Assembly (NCBI GenBank): GCA_040755195.1
Contig: JBFMBL010000005.1
Span: 1-64,000, forward strand
Origin: SURF-55 sp040755195
Lineage (GTDB): Bacteria > Bacillota > Desulfotomaculia > Desulfotomaculales > Ammonificaceae
Length of the DNA stretch: 64,000 nt
Direction: 5' to 3'
In this document: positions 8,222 through 17,308 of the stretch, piece after piece
Numbering within the stretch: position 1 is the stretch's first letter
Layout of the letters: the number at the start of each line of letters is the position of its first letter
Notes under the pieces: model-generated
What the model saw: only the letters and a program-made list of their open reading frames with translations
What the model was told of the DNA's origin: nothing
Database searches by the model: none
Position numbers and translations under genes: made by a program

Positions 8222-8943
8222 CCGCTTTCTCTTTGTGCGTTCTGCCCCTCTTCAGCCTCGTTTGCGGCTGCCTCCCGGCAATACCGCGAAATCGGACACT
8301 CTGCGCAGTGCGGCGCCTTTTTAAGACAGATCCGGTGTCCCAGAGCGTCTATCTGCGCGTGGTATTCGTTAAACAGCCTAACGTCATGCGGCAGGTGCTG
8401 CATAAAGAACTCCTGCATCGCCCCGTATTTTATCCGTTCGGGGAAGTACCCGAGGCGATTGAAAATGCGGTGGGTATACGCGTCAACGACAAAAATCGGC
8501 TTCTCCGCGGCGTAAAGGATAATGCAATCGGCTGTTTCCGGCCCGATACCGCGAATGGCCAGCAAACGCCCGCGTAAAAACCCCGTTTCCTGCGACAGAA
8601 ATTCTTTAAGGTCGCCGTTATGCTCATCCAGCAAGACCCGGCAGAAATCCTTTAACTTCTGCGCTTTCTGAAAGTTATAGCGTGCCGGGCGCAGGACCTC
8701 GGCCAGTTTTTCCTGCGGAGCGGCAACAATAGCTCCGGCGTCGAGCCACCCCTCCGCCTTGAGGTTGTCAATCGCCCGGACGGCCCCTTTCCAGGAAACG
8801 TTTTGGGTAAGTATCGCGCCGATAATCATCTCGAAAGCAGTATCCGCCGGCCACCAGCGCCTTGGGCCGAAATGGTCGTAAAGCCGCTGGTATACTTCAA
8901 GCAGTGAATCGCGTAAGCGTATATTACAATTGTGTTCCGTCAT
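8218..8943 (-). CDS. EndoIII-superfamily DNA glycosylase, MagIII-like
   Basis: A 241-aa HhH-GPD protein with the hairpin IRGIGPETADCIILYA, the catalytic Asp in VVDAYTHR and a C-terminal [4Fe-4S] loop (C-x6-C-x2-C-x5-C). The lysine that classical endonuclease III uses for its AP-lyase step is Glu here (GPETAD), so it should be a monofunctional glycosylase, as in the MagIII-like branch. The substrate (alkylated base or mismatch) is not known. Its ATG overlaps the TGA of the HEAT gene (ATGA), and its stop overlaps nfo. The first 29 codons lie in the 127-bp duplicated assembly segment. Confidence 0.85.
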   Translation of the reverse strand: MTEHNCNIRLRDSLLEVYQRLYDHFGPRRWWPADTAFEMIIGAILTQNVSWKGAVRAIDNLKAEGWLDAGAIVAAPQEKLAEVLRPARYNFQKAQKLKDFCRVLLDEHNGDLKEFLSQETGFLRGRLLAIRGIGPETADCIILYAAEKPIFVVDAYTHRIFNRLGYFPERIKYGAMQEFFMQHLPHDVRLFNEYHAQIDALGHRICLKKAPHCAECPISRYCREAAANEAEEGQNAQRESG

Positions 8944-9208
8944 TTTCTTATTTTTCCGATCGCCCCTGTTGCCAATTCGCCNNNNNNNNNNNNNNNNNNN
9001 NNNNNNNNNNNNNNNNNNNNNNNNNNNNNNNNNNNNNNNNNNNNNNNNNNNNNNNNNNNNNNNNNNNNNNNNNNNNNNNNNCAGCGCCTTGGGCCGAAAT
9101 GGTCGTAAAGCCGCTGGTATACTTCAAGCAGTGAATCGCGTAAGCGTATATTACAATTGTGTTCCGTCATTTTCTTATTTTTCCGATCGCCCCTGTTGCC
9201 AATTCGCC
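8855..9208. repeat. 127-bp exact duplication around a 100-N gap (assembly artefact)
   Basis: Bases 8855-8981 are identical to 9082-9208, with 100 N between. The copy begins and ends mid-gene and regenerates the same glycosylase start and HEAT-gene end. It is a contig overlap that was not merged; 127 bp equals a common maximum assembler k-mer. The real chromosome should be 227 bp shorter, with the HEAT gene and glycosylase overlapping. Confidence 0.92.
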
Positions 9209-9811
9209 TACCGTGGTTTGCCTTAAAAAACCTTCCTTGTAGACCTTCAGCGACGCATTATCATCCATTAACACCTTGAGATCGGAGAGCGCCTCCGACG
9301 CCAGCATCTCCCCCAGCGCCCATGCCGCGTTTCCGCGTACGGCAGGGTCGGTACTTTGCAGCAGCGGGAGAATGCGCGGGGCCGCCGTGCTGACCAGTTT
9401 GGGCCTTACACTTCCGATTCGCCCTACAGCCCATGCGGCGCCTGCCTGTAAATAAGACTGCGCGAGGGTGAATAAAATCATCGGTGCGTACTCGATGAAT
9501 GCTTTCGGCGCGCGGGCGATCGCCTCACCGATAGCGGGCGCCGTAAACCGGGGGCTCGCGCCGCACTCTTCATCGTTGAGCGTCCCGACAAGACGCCCCA
9601 TGCGGTCGAGGCAGAGTTCCCTGTCGATTTCGGCGACTACAGCGGCGGCGCGTCCGAACCCCTCGGCCGCCCGCCAGGCTAACTCCTCATCCGCAAGGTT
9701 GAGGGCCTGAATAAGGCCGTTTAAAACCCGTGTATCCGCCCGGGCTTCGGCCTCAAGCCCCTCCCAGTCCGCAGCCTTCAAAAAAGAAAGAACTTTTTCC
9801 TTAGTCCTCAT
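9167..9811 (-). CDS. HEAT-repeat protein
   Basis: A 214-aa alpha-helical protein with repeating helix pairs (AWRAAEGFGRAA, AGAAWAVGRIG, VRGNAAWALGEM) of the HEAT/DVU0298-like type, a protein-binding scaffold. No catalytic residues are visible. After merging the duplicated segment it would overlap the glycosylase start by 4 nt, making it the first gene of a HEAT-glycosylase-nfo operon. A function linked to repair is inferred from this position only. Confidence 0.75.
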   Translation of the reverse strand: MRTKEKVLSFLKAADWEGLEAEARADTRVLNGLIQALNLADEELAWRAAEGFGRAAAVVAEIDRELCLDRMGRLVGTLNDEECGASPRFTAPAIGEAIARAPKAFIEYAPMILFTLAQSYLQAGAAWAVGRIGSVRPKLVSTAAPRILPLLQSTDPAVRGNAAWALGEMLASEALSDLKVLMDDNASLKVYKEGFLRQTTVGELATGAIGKIRK

Positions 9812-9976
9812 CGTCTTTCCTCTGCTCTCTTATTCTCGTAAAAAATCCTTCTCTACCATACCGCATTAAATTCGCGGCTGGTTTGAATAACCCTCCAAGG
9901 GCTGTCAACCACAAAGCAGGAAAACCGCCGCGCTTCACCGAACTCTACGAAAATCCCAGTAAACCGGTGGTATTTC

Positions 9977-11347
9977 ATGATTTCGGCTGCCTTTACAGAA
10001 AAACTTGCCGCTGTTGTAGGCCCTAAATGGGTCCTTACCGACCCGGCCGAACTCGCGTGTTACGCCCGGGACGCTTCGGTGGCTTCCGGTCATCCCGCGG
10101 CGGTGGTTCTCCCGGGTTCAACGAGCGAGGTTTCGGCTGTTCTCCGGTTGGCGGCGGAAGCAGGTATTCCGGTTACACCGCGTGGAGCAGGAACGGGCCT
10201 TGCGGGTGGCGCCGTTCCCGGTGAAGGGATGGTTCTGGCGCTGACCCGAATCCGCCAATTGGCCGTTCACAAGCAAGACCTCGTTGCCGTAGCCGGGGCG
10301 GGAGCGATCACGGCGGATCTCCATACCGCCGCCGAAACCGACGGGCTTTTCTATCCGCCTGACCCGTCGAGCGCCTCCGTCTGCACCATCGGGGGCAACA
10401 TTGCGACCAACGCCGGCGGGCCGCACGGCTTCAAATACGGTGTTACCCGCGATTACCTTCTCGGCCTTGAAGTGGTGCTTGCCGACGGCACGGTGTTGCA
10501 GACAGGCGGCCGCACGCTCAAGAACTCCACCGGGTACAGCCTCACGCAGCTTCTCTGCGGCTCTGAAGGCACGCTCGGAGTCATCACGCAGGCCGTTCTT
10601 CGTCTTATTCCCCGCCCGGAGGACAGAGCGGGCGTTTTAGCCGCATTCGATGACGCCGGCGCCGCCGCGCAGGCCGTCCTTGATATAATCGCCGCCGGCA
10701 TTTCCCCCGGCGCGATTGAATTGATGGACCGCACGGCGCTTGAGCCCGCCGCCGAGAGCCTCTGGCCCCACCCTCCGGCCGCTGTTTTGCTCGTGGAGGT
10801 CGACGGACCGGGCGAAGTGGTTCAGCGGCATGCCGGCAAAATCGAAGACATATGCGGCAGATCGGCTGATAAAACTCAGCGTGCGGCCGGCGCAGACTAC
10901 GAGGAATTCCACCGCTTAAGACGTTCGATCTCCGGTTCGCTTACCCGCCTTTACCCGGTTAAGATCGGGGAAGACGTAGCGGTCCCGGTCGGCCGGGTAA
11001 CAGATTTTATTGAGAAGGTCACTGGAATCAGCAAAGATACGTGTGTTAGAATAGCCGTTTTCGGGCATGCCGCCGACGGCAATCTTCACCCGAATATCCT
11101 TTTTGATCCCCGCGATACGGACGAAAGACAGGTTAAGGCCGCCATGGACGGGATTTTTCAAGCAGCCCTGAAGTGTGGCGGCACCCTCTCCGGGGAACAC
11201 GGTATCGGCATGCTCAAGGCGCCGTACTTCGAAACCGCCGTCGGTTCGGAAGCAGTAGCGGTAATGCGCGGTATTAAGAAGGCATTCGACCCCCGCGGGC
11301 TTTTGAACCCGGGGAAAATATGGCTTACGGGCGGTGAAGTAAAATAA
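9977..11347 (+). CDS. glcD: FAD-linked (glycolate/D-lactate type) oxidase subunit GlcD
   Basis: A 456-aa FAD-binding PCMH/VAO protein. It has VTPRGAGTGLAGGAVP, SVCTIGGNIATNAGGPHGFKYG, a FAD-oxidase C domain ending GTLSGEHGIGMLK, and ALDPRGLLNPGK-like residues near the end. The family oxidises 2-hydroxy acids (glycolate, D-lactate) and passes electrons to the Fe-S subunit GlcF encoded next. Its TAA overlaps the putative start of glcF. The exact substrate is not decided by sequence. Confidence 0.9.
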   Translation: MISAAFTEKLAAVVGPKWVLTDPAELACYARDASVASGHPAAVVLPGSTSEVSAVLRLAAEAGIPVTPRGAGTGLAGGAVPGEGMVLALTRIRQLAVHKQDLVAVAGAGAITADLHTAAETDGLFYPPDPSSASVCTIGGNIATNAGGPHGFKYGVTRDYLLGLEVVLADGTVLQTGGRTLKNSTGYSLTQLLCGSEGTLGVITQAVLRLIPRPEDRAGVLAAFDDAGAAAQAVLDIIAAGISPGAIELMDRTALEPAAESLWPHPPAAVLLVEVDGPGEVVQRHAGKIEDICGRSADKTQRAAGADYEEFHRLRRSISGSLTRLYPVKIGEDVAVPVGRVTDFIEKVTGISKDTCVRIAVFGHAADGNLHPNILFDPRDTDERQVKAAMDGIFQAALKCGGTLSGEHGIGMLKAPYFETAVGSEAVAVMRGIKKAFDPRGLLNPGKIWLTGGEVK

Positions 11348-12627
11348 CAGACGCAAACAGCCTTTGGCGTGCTACGAGCCCGTACCGCTGCAGCCGCTGC
11401 GGTTTCTGCCTCGCCGTCTGCCCCACCTACCGCCTTGAACCACTGGAGCCTGATTCCCCCCGCGGCCGCCTTACGCTTCTGGAGAGCCTTGCCGCCGGAA
11501 CTCCTCTCACCCCGGCGTCAGGTCTGCACCTGGACCGCTGCCTCGGGTGCCGCGCCTGCGAAGCCGCATGCCCCGCAGGGGTAAAAGCCGCGCATGAAAT
11601 CCACGCCTTAAAATCACAAAAAGACCGGGGTCTTCCCGGCCGCTTATTTCGCTGGATTTGGCGGTTCGGCTGCCGCGTATTCCTGTCTGACAACGCAAAG
11701 CTCTATCGTCTGCTTAAAACACTTATCTTTTTAAAAAACCGGGGGCTTCTTGACATTATCACGCGCATTCCCGGCTTTTCCGCCTTCGGCAGCTACGAGG
11801 GCCTTGCCGCACTGCTTCCACCCTCCGCCCCTCCGCCGGCCAAACGTCCCGTTCTGTTCCCCTCCGAAGGGAAAGAAAAATACCGGGTGGCTTTTTTCGC
11901 GGGTTGCGTAATGGAAACCCTGCTCAGGCCCGCAAATGACGCAGCCGTCGACCTTCTGCGTGCTGCCGGTTGTACGGTCGTCTTTCCAAAGGGCCAGAGC
12001 TGCTGCGGCGCGCTTTCTTATCACGGCGGGGACTTAAAGACCGCGTCAAGGCTGGCGGCGCGTAATATCGAGGCTTTTACGCGCGCCGAACCTTACGACT
12101 TCGTGGTTTGCGCCGCCGCCGCTTGCACGGTACACTTGAGGGAATACCCGTCTTTGTTTTCGAGCGATCCATCCATGCAGGAAAAAGCCGGGCGGTTCGC
12201 CGCCCGTGTTCGCGATTTTTCCGAGTTTGTTTTCGCGCTTAAGCCCGATCTCAAACCGGTTTTTCCGGGACCGGTCGCCTATCACGAATCGTGCCTTCTT
12301 CGCAACAGCGCCGGCCCCGGCGCTATGGGGAAGCTTCTTCGCGGCCTTCCCGGGGTTGTGGCATTCTCCGCCCCGCATTCGGGCTGCTGCGGAAGCGCCG
12401 GCGGTTACAACCTGCGTCATCCCCATACGGCCGTATCCCTTCTCGACGCCGAAATCACAGCGCTGGGCCGCAGCACTGCAAAAACCCTGGTTACGGACAA
12501 CCCCGGCTGCCTGCTCTTTCTCCTTCACGGCCTTACCCGCCATGACCTGACAAGCAAAATAAAAGTAAAACACCTCGCCGAATTCCTAAAACCAGACAAT
12601 CTCTGCAAGGAGTCCCGTAGCATATGA
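11344..12627 (+). CDS. glcF: Fe-S subunit GlcF, no canonical start codon (AUA candidate)
   Basis: The open frame encodes a full GlcF. It has two N-terminal 4Fe-4S motifs (CSRCGFCLAVCPTY, CLGCRACEAACPAG) and two CCG domains (FFAGCV...GQSCCGAL and YHESCLL...SGCCGSAGG). Upstream in frame there is a stop at 11335-11337, then AGT AAA ATA, and no ATG/GTG/TTG before GTG at 11887, which would remove both clusters. The ATA at 11344 lies in ATAA, overlapping the glcD stop just where coupled genes usually have ATGA. A G-to-A change there would keep a stop for glcD but turn ATG into ATA. The protein would be 427 aa, normal for GlcF. It is followed by an ATGA overlap with the deacetylase. Confidence 0.85.
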   Translation: MTDANSLWRATSPYRCSRCGFCLAVCPTYRLEPLEPDSPRGRLTLLESLAAGTPLTPASGLHLDRCLGCRACEAACPAGVKAAHEIHALKSQKDRGLPGRLFRWIWRFGCRVFLSDNAKLYRLLKTLIFLKNRGLLDIITRIPGFSAFGSYEGLAALLPPSAPPPAKRPVLFPSEGKEKYRVAFFAGCVMETLLRPANDAAVDLLRAAGCTVVFPKGQSCCGALSYHGGDLKTASRLAARNIEAFTRAEPYDFVVCAAAACTVHLREYPSLFSSDPSMQEKAGRFAARVRDFSEFVFALKPDLKPVFPGPVAYHESCLLRNSAGPGAMGKLLRGLPGVVAFSAPHSGCCGSAGGYNLRHPHTAVSLLDAEITALGRSTAKTLVTDNPGCLLFLLHGLTRHDLTSKIKVKHLAEFLKPDNLCKESRSI

Positions 12628-13601
12628 AAAATTTATTTTTTGCGATGATTATGGCTTCTGTTGTTTTTTCACTCTGCGCCTTTCTTGTTCACATCTCCAT
12701 TCCGCCCGCAGAAAGCGCCAAGGCGCTGCCCGGCAAGAACCCGGCGGCAAAAGGCGGGACATATTCCGCCGTATATGACCAGACTTACGACCGCTCCGTT
12801 GCTTCAGTTTATACCCCGGCTCCTCCGCTTTCCGGAAACAATGCTCCGAAAGCCCCGGAGAAGGTTGTTTACCTGACAATAGACGACGGGCCGAACCCCA
12901 AATCCACTCCGGAATACCTTTCAATCTTAAGCCTGTTTAACGTCAAGGCCACGTTTTTTATGATCGGCTCTTATATTGAGAGTAACCCCGAACTCGTCCG
13001 CGCGGTGGATGCCGAGGGCCACGTAATCGGCAATCACAGCTTCACGCATGATTTCCGTGACTTATACAAAAACCCTGATAGCCTCGCCGGGGAAATCCTT
13101 AAGACGGAAGACATCATCTATTCCATTACAGGAAAAAGGGTCAAGATATTCCGTCCCCCCGGCGGCTCCTCGATAATGTCGAATTCCGACCTTTTTAAAA
13201 AGCTGGACGAGCTCGGCTACGCCTACTTTGACTGGAACGCAACCGCGGCTGACACATCGCGCGTGCCGACAACGAAACGCAAGGTCATCGACAGCATAGT
13301 CAATTCTTCCCGGAATGTTGACCGGGTGATCGTTTTGATGCACGACAAAGCTCAGGCAGACGCATCGTTGGAAGCGCTGCCGGAAGTGATCGTATGGTTT
13401 CAACAACAGGGATATTCGTTCGAAACGTTGAATGAAAACGTTAAGCCCATCCATATGAGGGTTCAAAAGAAGGTTCGCAAAGCGCGTTACCGTCAGAATT
13501 CACCGGTTAATCGGCAGTCCGTACCGCAACCCACGGCCGGCCAACCCGCCAAAACCGCGGCAAACCCTTCAACAACAGTATCAAACGAAGCTTATCATTA
13601 A
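12624..13601 (+). CDS. polysaccharide deacetylase (NodB domain), membrane-anchored
   Basis: A 325-aa protein with an N-terminal signal/anchor helix, then a NodB domain. This has YLTIDDGP (catalytic Asp and metal Asp), GNHSFTHD (metal His pair), IFRPPGGS, FDWN and VIVLMHD. It would de-N-acetylate peptidoglycan or another surface glycan outside the membrane, as PdaA/PgdA-like enzymes do. A basic Gln/Pro/Thr-rich tail of about 50 residues follows the domain. It overlaps glcF by 4 nt and converges with the serine hydrolase (4-nt overlap). Confidence 0.88.
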   Translation: MKNLFFAMIMASVVFSLCAFLVHISIPPAESAKALPGKNPAAKGGTYSAVYDQTYDRSVASVYTPAPPLSGNNAPKAPEKVVYLTIDDGPNPKSTPEYLSILSLFNVKATFFMIGSYIESNPELVRAVDAEGHVIGNHSFTHDFRDLYKNPDSLAGEILKTEDIIYSITGKRVKIFRPPGGSSIMSNSDLFKKLDELGYAYFDWNATAADTSRVPTTKRKVIDSIVNSSRNVDRVIVLMHDKAQADASLEALPEVIVWFQQQGYSFETLNENVKPIHMRVQKKVRKARYRQNSPVNRQSVPQPTAGQPAKTAANPSTTVSNEAYH

Positions 13602-14830
13602 ATCCAACCCAGCTCGGTCTCGTTTTGGCTAATTCGAATGTTCACGGTTAAATCGGCGCCATTCCAATCGACCTGCGCCTTCAATGCCTCGCCGACAAAG
13701 CGGAGCGGGACTAATGTTCTTCCCGCGACAATTCTGGCCGGCACCGGAAGCACAACATCTTCCCCGTCAACCAGTGCCGTCTCACTGCCGGCTTTGAGGC
13801 TCACAGAGGCGTCGGCGTATTTGATCTTCACCGTTTTAGCCTCGCCGTCCCACGACACGTCCGCCCCCATGGCCTCCGCAAGGCTTCGGAGAGGAACCAA
13901 AAGATATCCCTTTTCCAGCAGAGGCGGGGTATCACAGGCTATTTCCCGGCCGTTTAAGAATATTTTCGCGTGGGGCATCTCTTCCTGATATTCGTAAACC
14001 ACCCGGGAAACGTTTCGGATGACCTGAAACGCTTTTTCCTCGCTTGGTGTTCCCTTACTAAAAACGGCGATGATATAAGGATTTTCCGGATGCTCAACAT
14101 AACCAACGTCGTTGTAGGTGCCGGTAAGCGGCCAGTTGCCGATTTTGTGCGCCACTTTTATGCCCGCGGGCAGTGGTTTGGATATACGGTCGTTGAAAAT
14201 GGTATTTTCCAGGTGACCGATTAGCGTTTCGCCCTGTTCGGGATGCTCGGAAGCGAACTTTAAAAGGTACAGCATGTATTCGGCCATGTCCTGCGGGCAG
14301 GTGATGTTCTGATAGTCGCTGACCACTTTGCCCCCAAGTCCGCGCATGTACATTTTTACATTTGATCTTCCCAAATATGAAAGCAGCATATTGGTCGCCA
14401 CATTGTCGCTGTGGGTTATTGAATACCTGGAAAGCGTGGCGATGCTGAATTTGCTTCCCACAGGTTTATACTGCAACACGCCGGTGCCCGCCTCATAATG
14501 ATTCCGGTAATAAGTGAGGAGTGTATCGGTTCTGACTTTGCCGACGGCCACCTGCTCCCACAGGTAAAGGTTCAGGGGTAATTTAAAGGTGCTGGCCGCA
14601 TGAAAGGTTACTTCCTGGTTGATCCCTAACCTCTCTCCCGACCGGATATCTATTAGATAGACGCCGTATGTGCCCTTTTCCTTGCTGATTATTTGATTAA
14701 GCTGAGTAGAAAGGGCGCCATAACCTGCCGTAGTAGTAATTGAACTTTGCGCTTGAGCCCGCCCGCAGGCAAGAAGGATAAACAGACTCAAGAGCAACAG
14801 TACCGTGGCGACTTTGGATTTGTTGAGCAA
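13598..14830 (-). CDS. beta-lactamase-like serine hydrolase with copper-amine-oxidase-type stalk domain
   Basis: A signal peptide is followed by a class A beta-lactamase/penicillin-recognising fold. It has the catalytic S-x-x-K (ASTFK), SDN (THSDNVA) and a KIG in place of the usual K[TS]G. The C-terminal ~125 residues are a PF07833-type domain (FLNGREIACDTPPLL...LVPLRSLAEAMGADVSWDG), often a cell-wall-binding stalk in Firmicutes. The altered KTG and secreted architecture suggest a peptidoglycan-directed hydrolase rather than antibiotic resistance, but the latter is not excluded. 410 aa. Confidence 0.85.
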   Translation of the reverse strand: MLNKSKVATVLLLLSLFILLACGRAQAQSSITTTAGYGALSTQLNQIISKEKGTYGVYLIDIRSGERLGINQEVTFHAASTFKLPLNLYLWEQVAVGKVRTDTLLTYYRNHYEAGTGVLQYKPVGSKFSIATLSRYSITHSDNVATNMLLSYLGRSNVKMYMRGLGGKVVSDYQNITCPQDMAEYMLYLLKFASEHPEQGETLIGHLENTIFNDRISKPLPAGIKVAHKIGNWPLTGTYNDVGYVEHPENPYIIAVFSKGTPSEEKAFQVIRNVSRVVYEYQEEMPHAKIFLNGREIACDTPPLLEKGYLLVPLRSLAEAMGADVSWDGEAKTVKIKYADASVSLKAGSETALVDGEDVVLPVPARIVAGRTLVPLRFVGEALKAQVDWNGADLTVNIRISQNETELGWI

Positions 14831-15122
14831 CTATCTCACCTTTACTCCGTTGCATTGATCTTCACCTATGAATTATAAAACCGCCGCCGCCGCCTGGCTA
14901 TAGTAATTATGTTAAATAGCTCGGATATTCTCGAATGTTGTTGCTTTTATACTCCCTTCACATGAGATCTTCAAAGAGAAGGATTCCTCAGTTTCATTTT
15001 GAATTTAATTTACGTGCGTTTTTTTGTGTCTCTCAACAATACGTATCTCAGAAAAATGGTGCTCCAGTCCGGGATAGCAAGTATTCAAGTTAATAAATAT
15101 TGAAGGAGAACGATACCCCGAA

Positions 15123-15344
15123 ATGTCTTTAGTAAAGATAAAAAATTTCCCCAGCCGGCTATTCGCGGAACAAGCCCAGCAGGTTCTTGAACGCGAGGGT
15201 GTCCCGTCAATCGTTCATTCCCCGGACGTCGGCATCACTGGGACCCCCGGAGCAAGCATCCCCCAGGGTGTTGACCTGTACGTTCCCAAGAAATTCGCGG
15301 TAAAGGCGCGCATGCTCATTTCCGCCCTCTTTAACGGGATCTGA
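15123..15344 (+). CDS. DUF2007-like small protein
   Basis: A 73-aa protein (VKIKNFPSRLFAEQAQQVLEREGVPSIVHSPDVG...LYVPKKFAVKARMLI) matching the DUF2007/putative signal-transducing fold, a small ferredoxin-like alpha/beta domain. A GAAGGAGAAC ribosome site precedes ATG 15123. The 290-bp region before it contains no other gene that I can see. The function is unknown. Confidence 0.65.
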   Translation: MSLVKIKNFPSRLFAEQAQQVLEREGVPSIVHSPDVGITGTPGASIPQGVDLYVPKKFAVKARMLISALFNGI

Positions 15345-15565
15345 AAAACTAGACTGTACGCGGCAAACCCGTGGCTGCCACAACGCCTTTACTATTCCAG
15401 GCCCGGATAACAATTTTCGTGCAGGGAATCCTCTGGAATCGGCGAAATATACACTCAGATTATCTGCATTCCTTTTAAAAACCGGGGTGTATTTACGGCA
15501 TCAAGGGGTCCATAAGGCCGCTAAGACAACTAAAGCGCCGCATACAAAAACGGTGGTGGTAAGAG

Positions 15566-16237
15566 TTGACGGATACGGGCCGTGTGACGCCTCAAGACAA
15601 CCTTTTTTCACTATACTTTCATGAACTGGGCTGGTTAAGCAGTGAAATACAAAAGTATTGCGAAGCCATATTTGCGGAGACCCCGGTTCCGGAGCAAGGT
15701 TATTACATAAAAGTTTCCCCCGAGCTGCATGCTCACATCGTGTCCGTGCTGGTTAATGCGGCCAACCTTAAAAAGCTGGTGTACACGGGTGAAAAAAGGT
15801 ACAAGAACGAGTCAGTAGAGGTTTTCCGGCTGCGTCAGAAACGTTCCAGGGTGCTGCGCGAATCACTCTCGGGACTGAAACTCGAAGAAATTTTAAACAA
15901 CAAAGTGCGCAACAGTCTCGAGCACTTCGACGAATACCTCGACGAAAACATCGTAAGACTATCAAAAAAACCGCCGTCCACTTTTGCGGCTTACAATATG
16001 GCGCTCTCCCACCGCGAGGTGTTCAACCCGCAAGTTTATCCGATTCGTCTCTACATCGTGAGCGAACGCAAATTTTATAACATGCATTTTTCTATCGATA
16101 TCGGGAAGATTTATGCCGAAGCGTCGTCTATTTTAGAAAGGTTGCGCGAGCTTGGCGCAGTACCTGACGGCGGCCCCGGCGGCGTAATGATTCCCCTCAC
16201 AGCCGCTGATATCGATAACGGCTCACCATCTGAATAG
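15566..16237 (+). CDS. unrecognised helical protein with an R-x4-H motif
   Basis: A 223-aa mostly helical protein, TTG start. I do not recognise the family. Residues 110-125 (LNNKVRNSLEHFDEYL) contain R115-N-S-L-E-H120, the R-x4-6-H spacing typical of HEPN RNase/antitoxin-partner domains, in a helix flanked by polar residues. No adjacent MNT or toxin-antitoxin gene is present. The ending is Gly/Pro-rich. HEPN assignment is only a suggestion from the motif. Confidence 0.55.
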   Translation: MTDTGRVTPQDNLFSLYFHELGWLSSEIQKYCEAIFAETPVPEQGYYIKVSPELHAHIVSVLVNAANLKKLVYTGEKRYKNESVEVFRLRQKRSRVLRESLSGLKLEEILNNKVRNSLEHFDEYLDENIVRLSKKPPSTFAAYNMALSHREVFNPQVYPIRLYIVSERKFYNMHFSIDIGKIYAEASSILERLRELGAVPDGGPGGVMIPLTAADIDNGSPSE

Positions 16238-16280
16238 GAATTCGATATTTTAAAGAAGAAAGGCAACAACCCGCCGGTAG

Positions 16281-17165
16281 ATGAAGCCCAAAGAACTTCG
16301 GGAAAGGACACCTGCATTCAAGAATAAATGGATTGAAATAGACGGCCTGCTTATTCATTATCTGAACGCCGGCGAAACTGGCCCGCCGGTTTTGCTTCTC
16401 CACGGCGGAGGGTTGGATTCGGCCTCTCTTTCTTATAAATTCTGCATCGGTCCTCTTGCCGAACACCATAGGGTATACGCTCCTGATTGGCCCGGCTACG
16501 GAGAAAGCGACAAGCCGGAAATGGAGTATACCACCGGTTTTTTTATTGATTTTCTCGGCCGCTTCTTGAATGCCCTGGGTCTGGAAAGGGCCAGCCTGAT
16601 CGGTCTTTCCATGGGTGGAGGAATCGCAGCCGGGTTCACCCTCGTATCTCCCGAAAGTGTAGCGAAACTGGTTCTTGTGGATAGCTGGGGGCTTGGCGGG
16701 GATATACCCATCAGACGGTTCGTTTCCCCGGCGGTACGGCTGCCCTTTATCAAGGTGTTTCTGCGGCTTAGCCTGCGCAACAGGCGGATTATTCGCCGGT
16801 TTAGCCTAGTCGCCGTGAGTAATCGCCGGACTGTAGAGGAAGAACTTGACGAAATTCACAGGCTGGCAGCCATACCGGGGATAGAAAAGGCTTTTTTATC
16901 CTGGCTCCGGAGCGAGTTCCTCTTGAACGGCCTCCGCAGTAATTTCGTCGAAAGTCTTCACAAAATTATGGTTCCAACGCTGGTCCTTCACGGTAAGAAA
17001 GACAGTCTGATACCCGTTTCCCTGGCTTACAGAGCACACACGTTAATTAAGGGTTCCGAGTTACACGTTTTTCAGGAATGCGGACACTTGCCTCCCCGTG
17101 AAAATCCGGATGAGTTTAACCGTGTGGTATCAAGCTTTCTTCTCAAAAACCAGCCGGCCGGTTGA
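16281..17165 (+). CDS. alpha/beta hydrolase
   Basis: A 294-aa alpha/beta-fold hydrolase with the oxyanion region LLLHGGGLDS, nucleophile elbow GLSMGG, an acid in LHGKKDSLIP and the catalytic His in ECGHLPPRENP. It is similar to MhpC/epoxide-hydrolase-like esterases. The substrate cannot be given. Confidence 0.85.
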   Translation: MKPKELRERTPAFKNKWIEIDGLLIHYLNAGETGPPVLLLHGGGLDSASLSYKFCIGPLAEHHRVYAPDWPGYGESDKPEMEYTTGFFIDFLGRFLNALGLERASLIGLSMGGGIAAGFTLVSPESVAKLVLVDSWGLGGDIPIRRFVSPAVRLPFIKVFLRLSLRNRRIIRRFSLVAVSNRRTVEEELDEIHRLAAIPGIEKAFLSWLRSEFLLNGLRSNFVESLHKIMVPTLVLHGKKDSLIPVSLAYRAHTLIKGSELHVFQECGHLPPRENPDEFNRVVSSFLLKNQPAG

Positions 17166-17308
17166 GGAACACTTTACCATACGCGTGCATAATTTATAAA
17201 AACAAGCGTTATAAAAAATGGTTCCCTGTAATTAGGCGCTGTTTTTTGCGATCTCAGATAACCGCCGTATTCGTTCGCAGTATCTACATCTGGATCTGGA
17301 GGGTTAAA

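Noticed and set aside
13598..14830. antibiotic-resistance beta-lactamase
   Set aside because: The third motif is KIG instead of K[TS]G and a wall-binding domain is attached; more likely a wall hydrolase of the same fold.
17162..17308. N-terminal extension of the C-GCAxxG-C-C gene
   Set aside because: Positively charged residues unlike the family; the ATG at 17309 has a proper ribosome site.
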